64,000 nt of DNA from Centroberyx gerrardi (lineage: Eukaryota; Chordata; Actinopteri; Beryciformes; Berycidae). The notes under the pieces are model-generated. The model made no database searches, was not told where the DNA came from, and worked only from the letters and a program-made list of their open reading frames with translations. Both the position numbers and the translations under genes were made by a program. The stretch covers positions 8,996,854 through 9,060,853 of the forward strand of contig NC_136000.1 of assembly GCF_048128805.1 (NCBI RefSeq), in the 5' to 3' direction. Below, piece after piece: positions 32,801 to 41,816 of this stretch (within the stretch, counting starts at the first letter, position 1; every line of letters starts with the position of its first letter).

Positions 32801-33779
32801 ATGTGGAAAGTGACTAATTACAACTGCTCTACTGACAGCACTTCATTAGATCTCTTGTGGCACTCTACTTTTGTGTATGTACCTAAAAGTCTGTACTTTT
32901 ACTTCTGCTTGAGTAATTTTGAAGTATTTACTCCTACGTTTATTTGAGTAAGATGTAGTTTTAGATAGGAGTAATAAGTCAAATTATTTGTGCAATTTAC
33001 AGTAAGACACAGCCATTCTGGACACTGTTAAAACAACATGATTTAAAAGGGGCCAAATTTGATGGTCAGGTAATTTTTTTGAAGATTAACAAAATCCTAA
33101 TGTCAATATAACATCAAATGAGTAGCCTACATTTTGGCTATTGTTAAATAGGCATAGGGCTATTTAACTTTTTTAACAACCCAAATGTCTACTTTAATCT
33201 CTCTTCCACCTATGTGTGGTGAAAGAGCGTCTGATAACTGTCAAAGGAAGAACAAACACATAAAACTTGTTTGGGAAAGGGAAAGTTTTGGACTAGAGCT
33301 TGTGGCAAGGAAGGCCAAGATGACATTTAAAAAAATAATTGTGTTCATTTAATCAGTTTTTTATGTCTCATTTGCTGGATGATGTTTCCTTTTCAGCTGT
33401 AAACTACGACTTTATCCGGAAAGCTGGTCAGAAGTACTTTGTGTCCTACAAGGAGAGAAACTCTTTCTCCGAAGCGGCCGAGTTCTGCTCCCAGCGAGGC
33501 TTAGAGCTGGCTTTGCCCCAAAACGACGAGGAGAACAACATACTCACTCAGTTCTTTGGGACAGTTTACAAAGAGGCTTGGATCAACGTCAACAATAAGA
33601 AAGCGGAGGGGAATTTTGAGACGGATATGAAAAATCGACCCCTGACTTTTACCAAATGGGGAGAAGGGCAGCCAGACAGGTCCATCGGGGATACAGGCTG
33701 CACCAAGGTGTCAGACACCGGTGTCTGGCAAGTGACGAAGGAATGCTTCATAAATGCCTTCATCATCTGTGAGTTATAG
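26880..33779 (+). CDS. Collectin (MBL/hexose-binding-lectin type), copy 2
   Basis: Coding exons 26880-27018, 31905-32015, about 32712-32768 and about 33397-33779, phase 1 throughout, 229 residues. The signal peptide [19 protein letters not shown] matches copy 1 with small changes. Exon 2 has three extra codons (GFTGLM). The second collagen exon is quite different from copy 1 and three codons shorter: GLPGFAGPRGAPGPVGPQGE, ending SCVSRQCHT with two cysteines that copy 1 lacks. The neck is the same as copy 1 and the CRD differs by one residue (Glu for Lys in SFSEAAEF); it has QPD and the same loss of WND. The 4.9-kb first coding intron is full of nested repeats. AATAAA at 34339 may serve as polyadenylation signal. 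Confidence 0.87.
27080..27500 (+). mobile_element. L2-like LINE fragment in collectin copy 2 intron
   Basis: It matches the start of the fragment in copy 1 (21470 on) and extends further: 'cttggctccctgtggctcgt' corresponds to the SLHWLPV region of L2-type ORFs, followed by IKFKTLVL. No tail is seen; it fades into poly-A/T DNA near 27550. Confidence 0.6.
28094..28810. repeat. Long inverted repeat (fold-back), arms about 190 bp
   Basis: Left arm 28094-28279 and right arm 28614-28810 are near-perfect reverse complements ('tttaaaagataattttgcaa' against 'ttgcaaaattatcttttaaa'), with about 335 bp between. A small loss and some substitutions separate the arms. It probably belongs to a fish fold-back DNA transposon that begins near 28010 (gaatagttcacccaaaaatg). 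Confidence 0.8.
29078..29896. mobile_element. Non-autonomous hAT element, 819 bp
   Basis: Perfect 12-bp terminal repeats, taggggtgggcg and its complement, and a perfect 8-bp target-site duplication, CACCCGAT (29070-29077, 29897-29904). Subterminal 'tcgatac' repeats are typical of hAT elements. No transposase frame. Confidence 0.9.
30167..31041. mobile_element. TIR element with 9-bp duplication (Mutator-like structure)
   Basis: About 75-bp terminal inverted repeats (tagcctggtaagaccatcct at the left, its complement at the right). A perfect 9-bp duplication ACATATCAT lies at 30158-30166 and 31042-31050. Long TIRs and 9-bp target duplications point to a Mutator-like element, but no transposase is present. 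The body holds a short coding-like leader starting MASPEATS. A second copy is at 34678-36383. A hAT MITE is inserted in the left TIR. Confidence 0.7.
30205..30558 (+). mobile_element. hAT-type MITE inside a Mutator-like TIR
   Basis: Ends tagggctgga...ccagcccta and perfect 8-bp duplication CCTCACAT (30197-30204, 30559-30566). Same family as 22482-22824. Confidence 0.9.
31096..31428 (+). mobile_element. L2 LINE 3' end
   Basis: The + strand translates to TKGDRAFAVVAPRLWNSLPL, then VESFKTHLYRQAF. It is followed by 'ggtgctatacaaataaaagt' and a short TTACTTAC tail. Confidence 0.85.
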
Positions 33780-33862
33780 AAAAGTTAAGTACACCTTGTG
33801 AGTCTTGCTTTACAGCTGCGGTTCCCAGACGTTTTCATGTCAAGGACCCCAAAGAGAATGAC

Positions 33863-34105
33863 CAGTGGTTCTCAAACTGGGAGCCCCCAGGGGCTCGTGA
33901 GATGATTTATGGGATTGGAAAAAGACATTTCTACTATAGGCCTACAAAGAAACCTATGAAAGAAAAAGTAATCCTTCTCTCATTGTGCTAATGTCTAATT
34001 AATGAAATTATGGTGAAGTTAAACTATTCCTCATTTTCCTAAGGATCCCCTGGGACCCCCTTCAAGGATCCCAGGAGGTCCCCAAACCCCAGTTTGGGAA
34101 CCACT
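33863..34105. mobile_element. hAT-like MITE 3' of collectin copy 2
   Basis: Same element as 24880-25758, about 243 bp, without the L2 insertion. Flanks AGAATGAC/AGAATATT may be a decayed 8-bp duplication. Confidence 0.7.
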
Positions 34106-34176
34106 AAGAATATTTGCTTTCCGCTGCTGAAATGTCATAGTTTTACAACACCAGCTAAAAGGTATCACTGCATCAT

Positions 34177-34178
<2 letters not shown>

Positions 34179-34208
<30 letters not shown>
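34179..34208. repeat. (CA)n microsatellite
   Basis: About 14 CA units in the 3' flank of collectin copy 2, absent at the matching place in copy 1. Confidence 0.9.
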
Positions 34209-34212
<4 letters not shown>

Positions 34213-34677
34213 AACATAAATAGTAGTCTACAATAAGGTCACTATAAACTCATTATGTAGGCTAAAGACAATAAGTAGGCAGCCTAATAAGTGGGGTTTT
34301 TTTTATACTGGGTGTTTTGTAACCATACTGTATTGCACAATAAAGCATACTTCAGTACAATGTTGCAGTCTCATGTCTCTGACTGTAAAGTAAAGATATA
34401 GGACCATTTATTTCGAAGTCACAGTGAACTTGCAGTCTCTCATTTACACTTTAGGGCAGTTTAGCTATCTGGCTAATTTAATCTCTAGGATATGTGTTTT
34501 AATCTTAATGCGTGTTTGAATTTCTTACCTAGGAAGGGAGGCTTAGTAGACGTGGGTGTCATTAACAAACACATCAAAAAAAAAAAAAAAAAGACAAAAA
34601 CTGAGGAGTTTGAATACATTTAAGACGTGTAGGGGAAAGAGGAAATCCATTTGAACATAGAGATGTTGTTGCTCCTA

Positions 34678-36383
34678 TAGCCTGGTAAGACCATCCTGAT
34701 CACGTGACCTCACATTCTGTTTCGCTCCAGGGATCAGTCTGGACTTCTAGCCGCCCACATCGATTTCTTGAAATTACAACGTAACCGGGCCAATCAGGGA
34801 CTGCATCGTAGTTGATGACGTAACCGGGCCAATCAGGGACTGCGTTGTAGTTGATGACGTGAATGGCGTCTCCCGAAGCAACGATCAGTAACGTTAACAT
34901 TAGTAGAGTAAACACAGCCATAAGTGCAGTTATTGCAGAAATAGACTCAATAACAACAATTAAACAAGAACAAGAGTATGCACTAGCGGAGTTTCTCCTT
35001 CTTCCGACTGGATTTGAATTTAGATTCGTTGATTGGCTGAAGGAGTTTGTCTGTCAAGGCAAGTACTCCCGCCCACTGAAATTGATGTGGGCGGCTGGAA
35101 GTCCAGACTGTGGAATTGGGCTACTTTTGAAGTGTTGCCGTGAGTTGAATTTTTTGTCCGCTGGTTGGGTAGACCTATTTTGCATGCAAATTACATGAAT
35201 AATATCTATAAATAAAAATCCATGTTTTAAATGAAATAATTTATTTATACCCAAATCCTACCAAACTGACTCCAGATCAGCACGTACACACACGCCAACA
35301 CGCCACCCACGTACACACACACACACAGCACACACACGTGCTATAATGCTCTCCGCCGCCCGCCTCTCAATTCCAACTCTGCTAGTTAGCGAAGTATATT
35401 AAAATGTTGTGAATTAACAGGATAAGGTGTATCAGTTGAAATAAGGTAAACAAAAATGCTAACAGTAAATGCATAGCCTATTTACACATGTATTTACTAT
35501 AAGTATATGATTAAAATATAGTGAAGCAACATGATAAGGTTTCAGTTGAAATAAGGTATTGCATTAACTACAGTAAATGCATATGAAGTAAAAACAGTAC
35601 ATTCATGTTGTCCAGGCAGGGAGGAAGAGGAAAAAGGGAAGAGAAAGCAAAAAGACAAAGCAACAGGTTTGTTTGTGTGTCAGTGAATTGGTCTAAACCA
35701 GCGGTTCTCAACCTGGGGTCCGGGGACCCCCAGGGGTCCTTGAGGGGGTTCCAGGGGGTCCCCAGAAAAATGAGGAATATTTTAATTTCACTATTATTTC
35801 ATTGACTAGAAGTTAGCCCAATAAGAGAATGTATAATAATGACTATTCTGTTCATAGGTTTCACACTCTTCACTGTTAATCTGCCAATCTACAGTATAGA
35901 CAGTTATGGAATAATTCAATCTTATCAGACGGGATCCCTGAGACTACAAAAAGGTTGAGAACCACTGGTCTACACCACAGCTATATTTTATTTATGATAA
36001 TATACTGTATCTAATTACACAAGGCCATTTTAGGACCTAGGTGAAAGAACTATTTAGGGAAAACTGCTTTTAATGCTGGCACACTAAACATTTATGGTGT
36101 TACTTTGTAGATATTACAATACATTTGGCAATGATAGCAATGCTGTTGTACTTTAAAAGCAGTGTATATGGTTTTGCAAAGGCATATTTTGAGTTCTGGT
36201 ATTGGGCTGGTTTTTAGGCTGGTTTTATTGGTCGTTGGGCTGGTTTTGGACTGGTTTTGATTGCCCATTGTGCTGGTTTTGTCACACAGACCTGGCAACC
36301 CTGGTGGGCGGCTAGAAGTCCAGACTGATCGTAGAGCGAAACAGAATGTGAGGTCACGTGATCAGGATGGTCTTACTCAGGCT
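34678..36383. mobile_element. Second Mutator-like TIR element, enlarged by an insertion
   Basis: The left TIR at 34678 and the body, including MASPEATISNV, match 30167-31041. A frame at 34863-35110 reads IAEIDSITTIKQEQEYALAE and later LPTGF. 'gggcggctggaagtccagac' occurs before (about 35090) and, with one change, after (about 36303) a 1.2-kb insertion. The right TIR ends at 36383. Confidence 0.7.
35699..35967. mobile_element. hAT-like MITE, 269 bp
   Basis: Ends cagcggttctcaacct and aggttgagaaccactg, with an 8-bp duplication GTCTAAAC/GTCTACAC (one mismatch). GGGGACCCCCAGGGGTCC inside is typical of this family. Confidence 0.85.
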
Positions 36384-36460
36384 GTTAGTTTCCATCCAAC
36401 GGCCAAGCAAATTTTAACAGAACTTTTGAAATTTCGCCCCAAAAAACCACATTAGATTAG

Positions 36461-36742
36461 ATGGCTGAAACTAACACGACCCAGTTGACTTGGGTCTTAT
36501 CCAAAACAAAATGTAAAGACTTTCAAGAATTGTTTAGTATCGGGCAAACCGTTACTGTTGTTTCGTCTCACAGTTTGTTGTCCGATGACAAAAACGGAGA
36601 AACACGACGCCTTAGAACATGGCAGCTTCAGATAAGACATTTCTGTCGTAGGCTAACGTTATATGATATTCAGATGACATTTCGTGGTGACAAATACTTT
36701 ACCGACAACCTTACAGGAACTCCAAATGAATGTCCCATTTGA
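36461..36742 (+). CDS. Unidentified 93-residue open frame, possibly element-borne
   Basis: The frame opens at an ATG and encodes MAETNTTQLTWVLSKTKCKD, a basic middle (ETRRLRTWQLQIRHFCRRL) and an end TGTPNECPI. I recognise no domain. Sequences on both sides, 'gtttccatccaacggcc' (36387) and 'gtttccatcgctatttatcg' (36806), share a GTTTCCATC start, and 'aattttaac'-like AT-rich DNA adjoins, so this may be a small DNA transposon. It could also be chance coding potential. Confidence 0.3.
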   Translation: MAETNTTQLTWVLSKTKCKDFQELFSIGQTVTVVSSHSLLSDDKNGETRRLRTWQLQIRHFCRRLTLYDIQMTFRGDKYFTDNLTGTPNECPI

Positions 36743-36990
36743 AATGAATTGCGGAGTGCCGTTCGTCGACTCGTTCATGTAATTATTTATTCGACGTAAC
36801 GTTACGTTTCCATCGCTATTTATCGCGTAGTTTCTTAATCGACGAAAACATTTTCCACCTCAAGCGAGCGTAAAAACGACATGTAACCATAATGTGGATG
36901 TTTTTCAACCGATATCTAACGCCTCCAGTCAACGTGAAGCACGTGCTGTTGATAGTATATAGGGCCTTTCTTCTACAGTGGAACGCCAGC

Positions 36991-37062
36991 AGCAGAGTGG
37001 CGCAGCGGAAGCGTGCTGGGCCCATAACCCAGAGGTCGATGGATCGAAACCATCCTCTGCTA
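36991..37062 (+). tRNA. Initiator tRNA-Met (CAU)
   Basis: 72 bp with the exact features of vertebrate initiator tRNA-Met: it starts AGCAGAGTGGCGCAGCGG (A box), has an anticodon arm CTGGGCCCATAACCCAG with CAU and the GGG:CCC pairs typical of initiators, and a T-arm GGATCGAAACCATCC with A in place of T54 and A60 (B box). It ends TGCTA to pair with the acceptor start. A run of six T follows at about 37067 as RNA polymerase III stop. No intron. Confidence 0.97.
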
Positions 37063-37074
37063 TGTGTTTTTTGA

Positions 37075-38035
37075 AATATATTTATCGTGGAAAATATCTC
37101 TCTCTTATGAAACGTTATGTTCCACAATGCTAAACGGGAGGGTAGAAACATTTTCTGTGAATTCATCAATATAGGCTATTGCCAAAAAACATTAAGGATA
37201 CATCATCGTTTAGCATAGTGTATTTATGGAATCATAATGAAAATTTGCTGTAGTAAACCATGTTACCCTGTAGTACAGTGTGTTGTGTTCTACTGTAGAA
37301 GTTGCACGCTAAATTAATTTATTCTATCATAGCCTATTTACTATAGCCTAATATGTGTTGTAGATCCAAGGGTAGTAATTCGAGAAATAATTCATTACAG
37401 GGTAGGCTACTACAGTATTTATTATAGCATAGTATAGTGCAGCACTATCCTTAGTGTAGTATTTTGAAGAATACTACAATTTACTTCATTATTCTATTGT
37501 ATGCACTGTATAGCCTAATATTCTAGATTTTTTGTGTGGGAACCAACGACTGATCTACTATCCTTAAAAATATTTAAATTTATTTCAATCAGTGTGTAAA
37601 AGTAAGCATTACTTTACAAACGGGACATTCAGAAAAAACTTTTTTTTTTTGTCACAATGTAAGATATTGCCCATGCATACATTTTGAACAAGGATGCTGA
37701 GGGCACCACACCTGTTCAGCCATATTTTCAGACTGCTATAATTGGCCAGCAGAGTGCAGTGTTGTTCCACATTCACTGAACTTTTGAACAGGACACATCT
37801 CCAACTAATACAGTGCAAATGCTCATTTTCAAATTTAAGATTATGTTTTGTCAATTATGTTTCTGTTAATTCTTCAATATTTGTTTTTCAATATTTGTTT
37901 ATTTTGGGTTTTTTTAAATCCTGGAAGGAGCACAAAACGTCCTCAAACTTAACTGTGAAAACTGAAATCGTAAATCCATTCCACCCAGCACTTTTCTGTC
38001 AACCACAATGATGTTAACATCTTATTACGTCAGAG
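37075..38035. other. AT-rich intergenic DNA, nothing recognised
   Basis: Many 'ctatagcc', 'tactac' and 'agtatt' permutations between 37220 and 37520 suggest an old, decayed repeat. No coding signal. Confidence 0.4.
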
Positions 38036-38039
38036 GTGT

Positions 38040-38500
38040 GACCAAGTCAACTTTGCTCGAGTCCCAAATCAGTCTCAAGTCTTGAGGCACAAGTGTCAAG
38101 TCAAGTCCCAAGTCTAAATGTAGATTACCAAGTCAAGTTCAAGTCATTAATGTCAAGTCTCAAGTTTAAATGTAGAACACCAGACAAGTCAGCACAAATC
38201 AAGAGTCCAGTATCAATTTATCTTAAAGAAAACTAAATATCTAGGACTTTTCAATGCAATATGGTTTTAAGGATAAAAACTTTGTAAGAGCATCATGAGT
38301 TTGATTTCAATTTTAGTAAATTCAATCATTCCATACAAATTCAGAAAACAGAATTTGAATTCAGTTGTCTAATGGAACAAATCAATCAAAGTCATGCCAA
38401 GACTTTAGAAACTTCACCAGAACCCAAGTCAAGTCAAGTCTCAAATATTCTATTCATGCATCAAGTCAAGTCTCAAGAAATGAAAAGTGTAACTTGAGTC
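38040..38500. repeat. AAGTC-rich interspersed repeat
   Basis: Dense 'caagtcaagtc' variants over 450 bp. The left end 'gaccaagtcaactttgctcg' and right end 'gtgtaacttgagtccttgtg' could be inverted termini of a DNA element. Confidence 0.55.
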
Positions 38501-38534
38501 CTTGTGTCTGTATTACATTAACACTAAGTATAAG

Positions 38535-39524
38535 TCACACTGAATGTCAAAGGTATTAATCACGTGGTGAAGAGGCGTAAAATACTTTCCATGCTTACAA
38601 AAGATAAGGTGCAAGTGGCACTGTTACAAGAGGCCCACCTCACTGATCTTGAACACTTAAAATTAAAGCGAGACTGGGTTGGCCAAATTTATTATTCTTC
38701 ATTCAACTCGAAAAATGCCTGGGAGGAGGAACTGGGAACACAGATTGGGGATGATGTTTGGGAGGAGGGCCTTAGCAGGACCCGATCTTGTTCTATTAAT
38801 GCCAGACATCAATTAATCCAATTTAAGGTGATGCACAGGCTTCATTATTCAAAAACTAAATTGCACAGAATCTTTCCTACCATTTCCTCTCTATGTGATC
38901 GATGTAAATCTGCAGAAGGCTCTCTGACCCACCTTTTCTGGACATGCCCAAAACTGTATCATTTTTGGTGTGACATATTCAAGTGGTTCTCTGACATGTG
39001 CGGCTGTGTGTTTGAATCTGATCCAGAGATTGCACTAAATTTGGGTTTTCTCTTTCCCTACTAAACCACAGTGTTTCCGTGCAAAGCACTATCATGTATG
39101 GAATGGTAATTGCAAAGAAAGTAATTTTAAGGCTCTGGAAGTCAGATACTGTGCCTCAGTTTAAGACCTGGTTAACTGAGCTCACTGGTATATTACATAT
39201 GGAGAAAGTTCGATATGGCATGATGGACAGTCTTAATAAATGTTCTGATATATGGCAGACATTTCTGGATCACCTTGCTCAATATGACACCGAACCTGAC
39301 CAGCAACAAAATCCATAGTGTGTCATCCACCTCTTTCATTGAGTACTTGTGCTAAGATGTGTTGTGCTAGTGATGCAGCAGTGTAAGTCATTATTTTCTT
39401 TAAATATGCCCTGTTTCTTTTTTGTCCTTCGCTTCTACTTTGTTTGTTTTTGTTTTCTGATATGTGTCTCTGTTTTCTGCACTGCATTATGGAAAATCCC
39501 AATAAAAATATTATAAAAAAAAAA
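38535..39524 (+). mobile_element. L1/Tx1-type LINE with internal deletion
   Basis: It begins at the start of ORF2: 'gaatgtcaaaggtattaatc' (NVKGINHVVKRRKILSMLTK), then VQVALLQEAHL, the endonuclease N-terminus. After about 50 residues it jumps in frame to the ORF2 C-terminus (INARHQLIQFKVMHRLHYSK, then CDRCKSAEGSLTHLFWTC). The frame at 38564-39064 spans the junction. It ends with 'ccaataaaaatatt' and poly-A. A perfect 15-bp duplication, aacactaagtataag, lies at 38520-38534 and 39525-39539. Confidence 0.9.
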
Positions 39525-39539
39525 AACACTAAGTATAAG

Positions 39540-39820
39540 GTTAGAGAAGTTTGTGACCAGAACGTTGCTAGATTGAATCCCTGCGATGACTGGGGAAATC
39601 TGTAATGCTATGAGTAATGCTCCCTCCTCCCTCATTCAGCACTGTTGTGGTGCCTTCGAGCAAGGTACTAAACCTCCAGTGGAGCTGCTCAGCGGACTGT
39701 GGTTGTACTGGGAAACTCCAGTGTGAGTAACTGTGTGAATGTGAAGTTTGGCGGTGCTGAAAAATAGCATACACACTCAACGAACCCTGCCCTGGATAAA
39801 TAAAGGTTAAAAACCTTGGT
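39540..39820 (+). mobile_element. tRNA-derived SINE-like element
   Basis: A 'ggttagagaag' A-box-like start, a 'gctagattgaatccc' B-box-like segment about 35 bp later, a middle 'gccttcgagcaaggtactaa' and an end 'tggataaataaaggttaaaa' match the plan of fish tRNA SINEs. The L1 target site lies at its 5' edge, so the SINE head may have been split by the L1. Confidence 0.6.
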
Positions 39821-40164
39821 GTCTTAAACTCAACCCTCTCATTCCAACGATATGTCAACCATGGAGTCAAAACTGCTCGCCTCTGACCCTCCCTGTCTTC
39901 TGAAACACAAAACGCCTAATGATGCTGTCACAAAGCTCTGGTTCAGGCCTTGGACTGAATGAATGATGGAATCTAGTATAAAATGCGGCTCAAGTAAAGT
40001 GTTATTTCGATGTCTTGTCTGCTGCTGCTTCCCTACGAGACACACCACATCACAGACATCCTGCAGGACCTCCGCTGGCTTCCAGACAGCAGATTGAACT
40101 CCTCCTCACCACCTTCAAGTGCTTTGAACAGCATATCCCTTCCTCAGACTATGTGGGAAGGAAC

Positions 40165-41415
40165 AAAGTAAAACTACACTGTACTTTTCAAGTATCTATA
40201 CTTTACTTGAGTTTTTCTTTCACTTAAGACATTTCACTTTTACTCACTACATTTCAAAAGAAAAAACTATACTTTCTACTCACAACATTTTCAAAACAGA
40301 CTCGTTACTCTCGGGAAATCATCAGCTGTTTTTTTTCTTTCTTTTTTTTCCGCATCAGACAGCTTCCATCCCGGAAGCAGCTGGTCAAGTGCCAGATGTG
40401 ATTGGCTGCTTGTTCACCAAAGCAACAACACCAAAAAGGAGGGAAAGAGACAGAGAGAGAAGCAACACAAAGAAGAGAGAAGAAACAAGAGACTAGAGAA
40501 TTAATGTTAGTGAATTCAGGTGCTAACATTAGTGATTTGAGGTGCAGACCACAGGACTTGAATGGATAGAACAGTCCTTCCACTGTTTGCTATGGTAATT
40601 TGGCTAGTATAGCATAAAATGGCGACTATGGAATTTTAAGGGTTAGTTGCTATGGTGACAACGCAAGTCTGGACATTAAGGCCATAAAGTGTGTCACACT
40701 CACTACTGTGCAGATATGTCTGTTGCACAAGTGCTTAGCAAATTGTCAAAAAACTCAACAGATAGCTGATGTTTGCAACAAGGTTAACGTAGAATTATCA
40801 AAGATTGTGCTTCTCTCGCTAGCTCTTCTCGTCAGCATCAGCATATTAGCAAATCCAGCTGGTTTAAGCATCACAAACTTAACTTAATATAACCCCTTAA
40901 ATGCTATAAACTAACGTAGCTTGCCTAGCTTTAGTGGCGAAGAAAAGTAACGGACATCGGCTGAAACAGATGAACTCAACTATAACAACTTCCACTAACT
41001 GCGCAGATGTCAAAACTTTTGACCAGCTTAAAAAGACAGCAGCAGCTGGTACCATCGGTTCATATGGAAGCTAGCCAAACGGTAGGCTACACATAAACAT
41101 GGCCGCCGCTCTGACCACCCAGGAACATTGATTTGAATGGGAAAGACCACTCTATCCTTTCAAGTTCTGTGGCGCAGGCTCTTTCTCATCTGTGATTCAG
41201 AGTAACGCTCAACAGAGAACCCCTGTTTTGTACATCAGAAATGCTACTACTACTTCTTTTACTTTTATACTTTAAGTAAATTTAAGACCATGCACTTTTA
41301 TATTTTGACTTGAGTAAAGGATTTGAAATGGTACTTCAACTTTTACCGGAGTGATATTTGCATTTATATTTGTTTCTTTTACTTGAGTAAGGAATTTGTG
41401 TATTTCTACCACTTC
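40165..41415. repeat. Interspersed repeat with TACTTTTACTTGAG ends
   Basis: Both flanks (40165-40330, 41245-41415) are rich in 'acttttactc/cttgagtaa' words typical of a fish hAT-like MITE family. The same words occur in the collectin introns (about 23885-23985) and at 52375-52475. The middle 900 bp is unremarkable. Confidence 0.45.
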
Positions 41416-41689
41416 TGCCCTTCCTCAGCTCTCCTCCACTACCACAGCCCAACCCAACCTCCAGACCCCCAACGTCAGGACCACTAAAGTTGAGACATGA
41501 TTATTAAAGCTCTTCAGCAATAGAACCTCTCCTTTGCTCCCATGCATCTGCCCATTTGCCTTCTCTCTTTCTCTCTGTGTGTGTCTCTCTATTTCAGTCT
41601 CTCCCTGGCCTGACCACATAATAACAGACCTATATTAGAGGACCCTGCCCATGCGTCCTCTCCCAGTCACCTCCCTCTCCATGGGGCCA

Positions 41690-41695
41690 TATAAG
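41690..41695 (+). promoter_or_regulatory. TATA box of ifitm5
   Basis: 'gggccatataagtctct', 127 bp before the ATG, followed by a GC-richer leader with no upstream ATG. Placement fits a focused promoter with a transcription start near 41720. Confidence 0.6.
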
Positions 41696-41816
41696 TCTCT
41701 TACACAGAGGGCACCACTTGCCTAAGGGGACCGCGCACAAGTGTTTGGAAGGCTAGTTAGTTCACAAAAGCCACCTACTTCACCCACAGCCAGGGATCCC
41801 TTGACTAAGCGTCACT

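Noticed and set aside
34179-34208. CRISPR-like or regulatory array
   Set aside because: Simple CA microsatellite; the organism is a vertebrate.
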